DNA of 7,666 bases from an uncultured Lachnospiraceae bacterium (GTDB taxonomy: Bacteria > Bacillota > Clostridia > Lachnospirales > Lachnospiraceae): NCBI GenBank assembly GCA_910589385.1, contig CAJUTU010000082.1, positions 1 through 7,666 on the forward strand, given 5' to 3'. The position numbers were made by a program, and so were the translations under genes. The notes under the pieces are model-generated. The model did not search any database. It was not told the DNA's origin and was given only the letters and a program-made list of their open reading frames with translations. How positions within the stretch are numbered: position 1 is the stretch's first letter; each line of letters starts with the position of its first letter. Below are positions 4,501-7,666 of the stretch, piece after piece.

Positions 4501-5491
4501 CGATCACCCCATCCTCGTCCCAGAGGTCATGCCAGTCTTTCGCGCCTTCCCACAAGAATACATGTCCTTTGACCAGCCTGTTTCCACGCTCCAGGGCTGC
4601 CATGGCTGCCATTTCTTCTTCGGTCAGCGGATCTTCTGTCATGCATTTCAGGTTCTCATAGTAATGATGTATGGAAAATGGAATCGGAAGCTGCCCGTTC
4701 TGATGCGCCCATTTCAGCGCTATGACCGCGGGATTGACGCCATGGTTTCTGGCGATTTCCTGTACCTGCGGCATCTCCAGATCCGCTATGTCTTCTTCCA
4801 TGATATCCCTCTGCGGCCTCCTTGGGGATCCAATGGGCATATATCCTACCGGAAGGATGTCCCTCGCTTCCAGATACTCCTGAAGTTCTTTCTGCTGAAA
4901 CGCCGGATGCATCTCAATCTCTGCCGCCGCCGGTTTGATCTTCATCAGAGAAAGCACGGCATCCATTTTCGGAATCGTCATATTGGAAATCCCGATATGA
5001 CGGATCAGTCCTTTTTCTACCAGTTCTTCACATTGGCGGTAAGTGTCCATAAACTCGTCCACGCTGAATGGCCTGGAATCTGGATTCCTGGAATCTACGT
5101 CGCATCCAGGCGCATGATAATTTGGAAACGGCCAGTGTATAAAATACATATCCAGATACTCGCATTTCAAGTCCGAAATGCTCTTTTTGCATGCCTTCTC
5201 CACGTCCCTGTGCATATCATTCCATACCTTTGACATGATAAATAAGTCCTTACGTTCTACAACGCCTTCTTTCAATGCTTTCTGGAACACCTGCCCAATC
5301 TGTTCTTCATTTCCATAGCATGCCGCACAGTCAAACAGACGGTATCCGCAGCGGATGGCTCCCGCCACTGCTTCTGACACTTCTTCAGTGCTTACACGGT
5401 CTGAACCAAATGTCCCCATTCCCACACAAGGCATCTCCACACCTGTATATAATTTTTTCTTCGGCACGATTGCCGGATCAACAAATTGCAT
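4493..5491 (-). CDS. Aldo/keto reductase with complete catalytic tetrad
   Basis: 332 residues, typical for the AKR family of cytoplasmic NAD(P)H-dependent carbonyl reductases. The tetrad is intact: D54 and Y59 in FDCAACYGNEEQIG, K88 in MSKVWND and H119 in FIHWPF. GIRHIGISN-type sequence (here GLIRHIGISNMTIPKM) follows in the barrel. The cofactor loop is unusual. Where most members have IPKS followed by an arginine and EN, this one reads PIPFSIHHYYEN (269-280): lysine is replaced by phenylalanine, the arginine is absent, and the loop is about two residues shorter. Since those two residues grip the NADPH phosphate, NADH use is plausible. AAAGGA precedes the ATG by about 9 bases, and the gene starts 20 bases after the kinase stop. 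It is the last gene of the operon. A sugar or polyol-derived carbonyl is a reasonable substrate guess, not more. Confidence 0.88.
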   Translation of the reverse strand: MQFVDPAIVPKKKLYTGVEMPCVGMGTFGSDRVSTEEVSEAVAGAIRCGYRLFDCAACYGNEEQIGQVFQKALKEGVVERKDLFIMSKVWNDMHRDVEKACKKSISDLKCEYLDMYFIHWPFPNYHAPGCDVDSRNPDSRPFSVDEFMDTYRQCEELVEKGLIRHIGISNMTIPKMDAVLSLMKIKPAAAEIEMHPAFQQKELQEYLEARDILPVGYMPIGSPRRPQRDIMEEDIADLEMPQVQEIARNHGVNPAVIALKWAHQNGQLPIPFSIHHYYENLKCMTEDPLTEEEMAAMAALERGNRLVKGHVFLWEGAKDWHDLWDEDGVIVK

Positions 5492-5511
5492 TTTATTTTT
5501 CCTTTCTGCTT

Positions 5512-6450
5512 TCAGCTTTCCTCATATCTTACAACTTCAATCTGCGGAAAGATCCTTTCCATATCCTCTTTTACAAAAAAGCCCGTTTCCTCCCGCAATG
5601 CCGCTGCCGCCGAGATGGCGCTTGCTTTGCGCAGCGTCTCTTCCATGGACAGTCCTTCACTGAACCCAAGCGCGAATCCTGCGATCATAGAATCCCCGCA
5701 CCCCACTGTATTGACAGCGTCAATCTTCGGCACAGATGCCCGGAAGATCCCTTCGTCACATACTATGACAGAGCCCTCTGCTCCCAGGGAAACAGCCACC
5801 ACCTCAACACCGCTTTCATAGATTTTTTTTGCCGCTTCTATGATCTCTCTTTCCTGGCCGCATTGTTTTCCCGTCAGCATACGGATTTCATCAATATTCG
5901 GCTTGATCATAGTCGGCCCGGACTTGATTCCTTCGGCAAGCAGTTTTCCGCTTGTATCCAAGATTGCCTTTTTTCCGGCATCCTTTACGATCTTCACAAG
6001 CCTTTGATAGGCAGTCTCATCCAATCCTTTGGGAACGCTGCCCGACATAGTCACCACAGACGCGCCTTTCACCAGCTCCCTAAACTGTTTCAGAAAGCCT
6101 TCAAAATCCTCCTCTGACACTGTAAAACCTGGCTCCAGATATTCCGTCTGCACTTTGTTCACGGAATCCCAGATATTGATACAGGATCTGCTTTCCTCCT
6201 TCATATGATAAAAGGCAGGCTCAATTCCAAATGGCTTTAAAGAATCTTCAATGTAGGCCCCCGCGTGGCCTCCCACAAATCCGGTAGCCACCACTTTTGC
6301 ACCTGCAACAGCCGCGGGCTTTGACACATTCAGCCCTTTTCCTCCCGGAGTATATGCGCACTCCTTTACACGATTTACCTCTCCGGCCCTGGCGCCTTCT
6401 ACCACATAGCGCTTATCTATGGCCGCATTCAGCGTAACCGTTAAAATCAT
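5512..6450 (-). CDS. PfkB-family sugar-phosphate kinase (tagatose-6-P kinase / 1-phosphofructokinase type)
   Basis: 312 residues, the normal length for LacC/FruK/PfkB kinases. The start at 6450 is fixed by AGGAGG (6463-6458) 7 bases upstream; the longer frame from 6486 lacks one. Signature 1 is TPGGKGLNVS (34-43) after the usual LNAAIDK opening (7-13). Signature 2 is NTVGCGDSMIAGF (247-259), with D253 the expected catalytic base. These are LacC/FruK-style signatures, for phosphorylation of a ketohexose phosphate to a 1,6-bisphosphate. The gene before it encodes a galactitol-1-P dehydrogenase, whose product is tagatose-6-P, so tagatose-6-phosphate kinase is the best reading; 1-phosphofructokinase cannot be excluded. 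The GCGD anion-hole motif has Cys where Ala or Ser is usual. Confidence 0.85.
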   Translation of the reverse strand: MILTVTLNAAIDKRYVVEGARAGEVNRVKECAYTPGGKGLNVSKPAAVAGAKVVATGFVGGHAGAYIEDSLKPFGIEPAFYHMKEESRSCINIWDSVNKVQTEYLEPGFTVSEEDFEGFLKQFRELVKGASVVTMSGSVPKGLDETAYQRLVKIVKDAGKKAILDTSGKLLAEGIKSGPTMIKPNIDEIRMLTGKQCGQEREIIEAAKKIYESGVEVVAVSLGAEGSVIVCDEGIFRASVPKIDAVNTVGCGDSMIAGFALGFSEGLSMEETLRKASAISAAAALREETGFFVKEDMERIFPQIEVVRYEES

Positions 6451-6534
6451 AGAAACACCTCCTGAACTTGTAACCAATCTGCACAACAGATCTTTAAATG
6501 CGAGCAGCTCCCATATATTTTCTCCTGCGATACT
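6451..6534 (-). other. Spacer with a six-codon mini-frame between dehydrogenase and kinase genes
   Basis: This 84-base gap holds no terminator, so transcription probably continues. A six-codon frame (MGAARI, ATG at 6514, TAA at 6496-6494) has an ideal AGGAG (6526-6522) 7 bases upstream. A small hairpin, ATCTG-TTGTG-CAGAT, follows it. It may be a leader peptide affecting kinase translation, the relic of a degraded gene, or chance. Confidence 0.25.
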
Positions 6535-7590
6535 TTATACTGTCTCCTCATTCACAAGCAGTATTTTGCCCTGTACGAAGCCCGGTTTCTTGAACATCTG
6601 GAATGCTTCCTGCGCCTGGCTCATTGGTATTTTTTTGAAAATAAATCCCGGGTCGAATTTTAATTGTCCTGTGGCAAAATAATGTGCGGTCAGTTCCCAT
6701 TCTTTTCCCGGGAAAGGCGCGCTGTAAGACATCCAGGAACCGGTCAGTTTAAACTCCTTACGGTTCATATTTTCCCACATCTTCGGGGTAAAAGTCAGAT
6801 CCACATGAGGCGTTCCGATAAAGCAGACATGCGCTTTATTTGCCGCAAGTTCAAAAGCCATCTGCATGGTCGGCGCCTGCCCGGCTGTCTCAAATACATA
6901 TCCGTAGCCGTTTCCGCCCGTGATTTCCTTTGCATCTTCCATAAAGTTCTCTTTTGTCGTATTGACAACTTCATCGGCTCCCAGCCTTTTTGCAAGGGCA
7001 AGCCGCTCGTCGCTGATATCAAATACCACGACCTTTTTTGAGCCAAAAATCTTTGCCCACTGCATCGTGAACATCCCAATTGTGCCTCCGCCCAGGACCG
7101 CGACGTACTCTCCGCCCTGGTAATCATTCTGGAGCAGCCCATGAAGCGCCACTGTGGAAGGCTCAAACATTGCCCCCTGCTCATAGGAAATGCTTTTGTC
7201 AAACGGGACTGCATTCTGCTCCGGGATCACCACGTAATCCGCATTGCTGCCCTGCTGTCTGGAACCGATAAAGGTATAATGTTTACAGAGGGAAAAGTTC
7301 CCGTTCTGGCAGTCCCCGCATTTCATACACGGAACCAGCGGCGCACCGGAAACACGATCCCCGACTTTCACTTTTGTAACCCCTTCCCCAATCTCTGTCA
7401 CATCTCCTGAGAATTCATGTCCCAGCACGATGGGATAAAAATGGACTCCATGATGCAAGACCCTGGGGATGTCCGAGCCGCAGATCCCGGACGCTTTAAC
7501 CCTGATCTTTACCATGCCCGCACTTACCTGGGGCTCTTCGTAATCCAAATACTGCACATCTTCATTTGCACATACAACTGCTGCTTTCAT
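6535..7590 (-). CDS. gatD: Galactitol-1-phosphate 5-dehydrogenase (zinc-dependent MDR family)
   Basis: 351 residues, close to E. coli GatD. It oxidises galactitol-1-phosphate to tagatose-6-phosphate with NAD+ in the cytoplasm. Catalytic zinc ligands are visible at C37 (GICGSD), H58-E59 (LGHEFSG) and E143 (FEPST). The structural zinc site is C88, C91, C94 and C102. The Rossmann motif is GGGTIG (167-172), and D191 at the end of the second strand (VVVFD) favours NAD+. Stretches such as GICGSDIPR, HFYPIVLGHEFSG, FIGSRQQG and LTGSWMSYSAPFPGKEWE closely follow GatD as I recall it. AGGGAG (7603-7598) lies 7 bases before the ATG. It is the first gene of the visible operon, with a sugar-phosphate kinase next. 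Another polyol-phosphate dehydrogenase (for example sorbitol-type) is the alternative. Confidence 0.8.
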   Translation of the reverse strand: MKAAVVCANEDVQYLDYEEPQVSAGMVKIRVKASGICGSDIPRVLHHGVHFYPIVLGHEFSGDVTEIGEGVTKVKVGDRVSGAPLVPCMKCGDCQNGNFSLCKHYTFIGSRQQGSNADYVVIPEQNAVPFDKSISYEQGAMFEPSTVALHGLLQNDYQGGEYVAVLGGGTIGMFTMQWAKIFGSKKVVVFDISDERLALAKRLGADEVVNTTKENFMEDAKEITGGNGYGYVFETAGQAPTMQMAFELAANKAHVCFIGTPHVDLTFTPKMWENMNRKEFKLTGSWMSYSAPFPGKEWELTAHYFATGQLKFDPGFIFKKIPMSQAQEAFQMFKKPGFVQGKILLVNEETV

Positions 7591-7613
7591 ATCACATCTC
7601 CCTGTCTGTTTTT

Positions 7614-7634
7614 GGTAGTGTCAAATTTACTACC
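7614..7634. promoter_or_regulatory. Candidate operator upstream of the galactitol-type operon
   Basis: GGTAGT (7614-7619) and ACTACC (7629-7634) are perfect 6-bp inverted arms with a 9-base AT-rich centre, 24 bases upstream of the gatD-like start codon. The 21-bp span is suitable for a dimeric repressor. No clear -35/-10 pair was found on the minus strand between 7591 and 7666, so the promoter may lie further right or the gene may be transcribed from upstream. Confidence 0.4.
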
Positions 7635-7666
7635 TATTTTTTTGTTACAAACCTTATATTTTCAAG

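Noticed and set aside
4481..5233. 250-residue plus-strand frame opposite the aldo/keto reductase
   Set aside because: The minus strand encodes a full-length reductase with its catalytic tetrad; the plus frame has biased composition and no ribosome site.
5275..6117. 280-residue plus-strand frame, and shorter ones nearby, opposite the kinase
   Set aside because: It spans the junction of two real minus-strand genes and shows no family features.
6451..6486. Twelve-residue N-terminal extension of the kinase
   Set aside because: The extension covers the AGGAGG site of the downstream ATG, and kinases of this family begin at the MILTVTLN sequence.
6795..7214. 139-residue minus-strand frame inside the dehydrogenase gene
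   Set aside because: It is an alternative frame of the gatD-like gene, whose own frame carries all the zinc and NAD motifs.

Overview
The window looks like chromosome of a Gram-positive, Lachnospiraceae-like Clostridium (inference). Genes have AGGAGG-type ribosome binding sites at 7-9 bases, promoters have sigma-A form, base composition is moderate, and the proteins (AAA-like ATPase/PD-(D/E)XK protein, YczE-type membrane protein, galactitol-type dehydrogenase) are types common in gut Clostridia. No rRNA, tRNA or CRISPR array was found.

Bases 1-1110 are an accessory junction zone with no long gene. From left to right it holds: a probable insertion-sequence end running off the left edge (1-136, minus); a compact cassette (about 218-582) that resembles a type I toxin-antitoxin module; and the truncated 5' end of a group II intron (about 605-841, minus). 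The cassette has a 34-residue hydrophobic peptide gene on the minus strand, an opposing consensus promoter on the plus strand, one hairpin shared as terminator by both transcripts, and promoter/leader segments that are inverted copies of each other. It is the most interesting part of the window.

Bases 945-1905 carry a promoter, two adjacent short reading frames that read best as one exported protein of about 246 residues broken by a single-base shift in an A6 tract, and a clear terminator. Next comes a 122-base segment bounded by perfect 12-base inverted repeats. Then follow a 565-residue AAA-ATPase-like/PD-(D/E)XK protein (2116-3813) and, 13 bases downstream, a YczE-family membrane protein (3827-4477).

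Bases 4493-7590 are a minus-strand, probably co-transcribed set in transcription order: galactitol-1-phosphate 5-dehydrogenase (gatD-like), a PfkB-family sugar-phosphate kinase and an aldo/keto reductase. The first two fit consecutive steps galactitol-1-P -> tagatose-6-P -> tagatose-1,6-bisP. The aldo/keto reductase has the full catalytic tetrad but an altered cofactor loop, and its substrate is unknown. The transporter and regulator expected for such an operon would lie beyond the right edge. The plus-strand genes and this operon converge at 4478-4492 with only 15 bases between stop codons.
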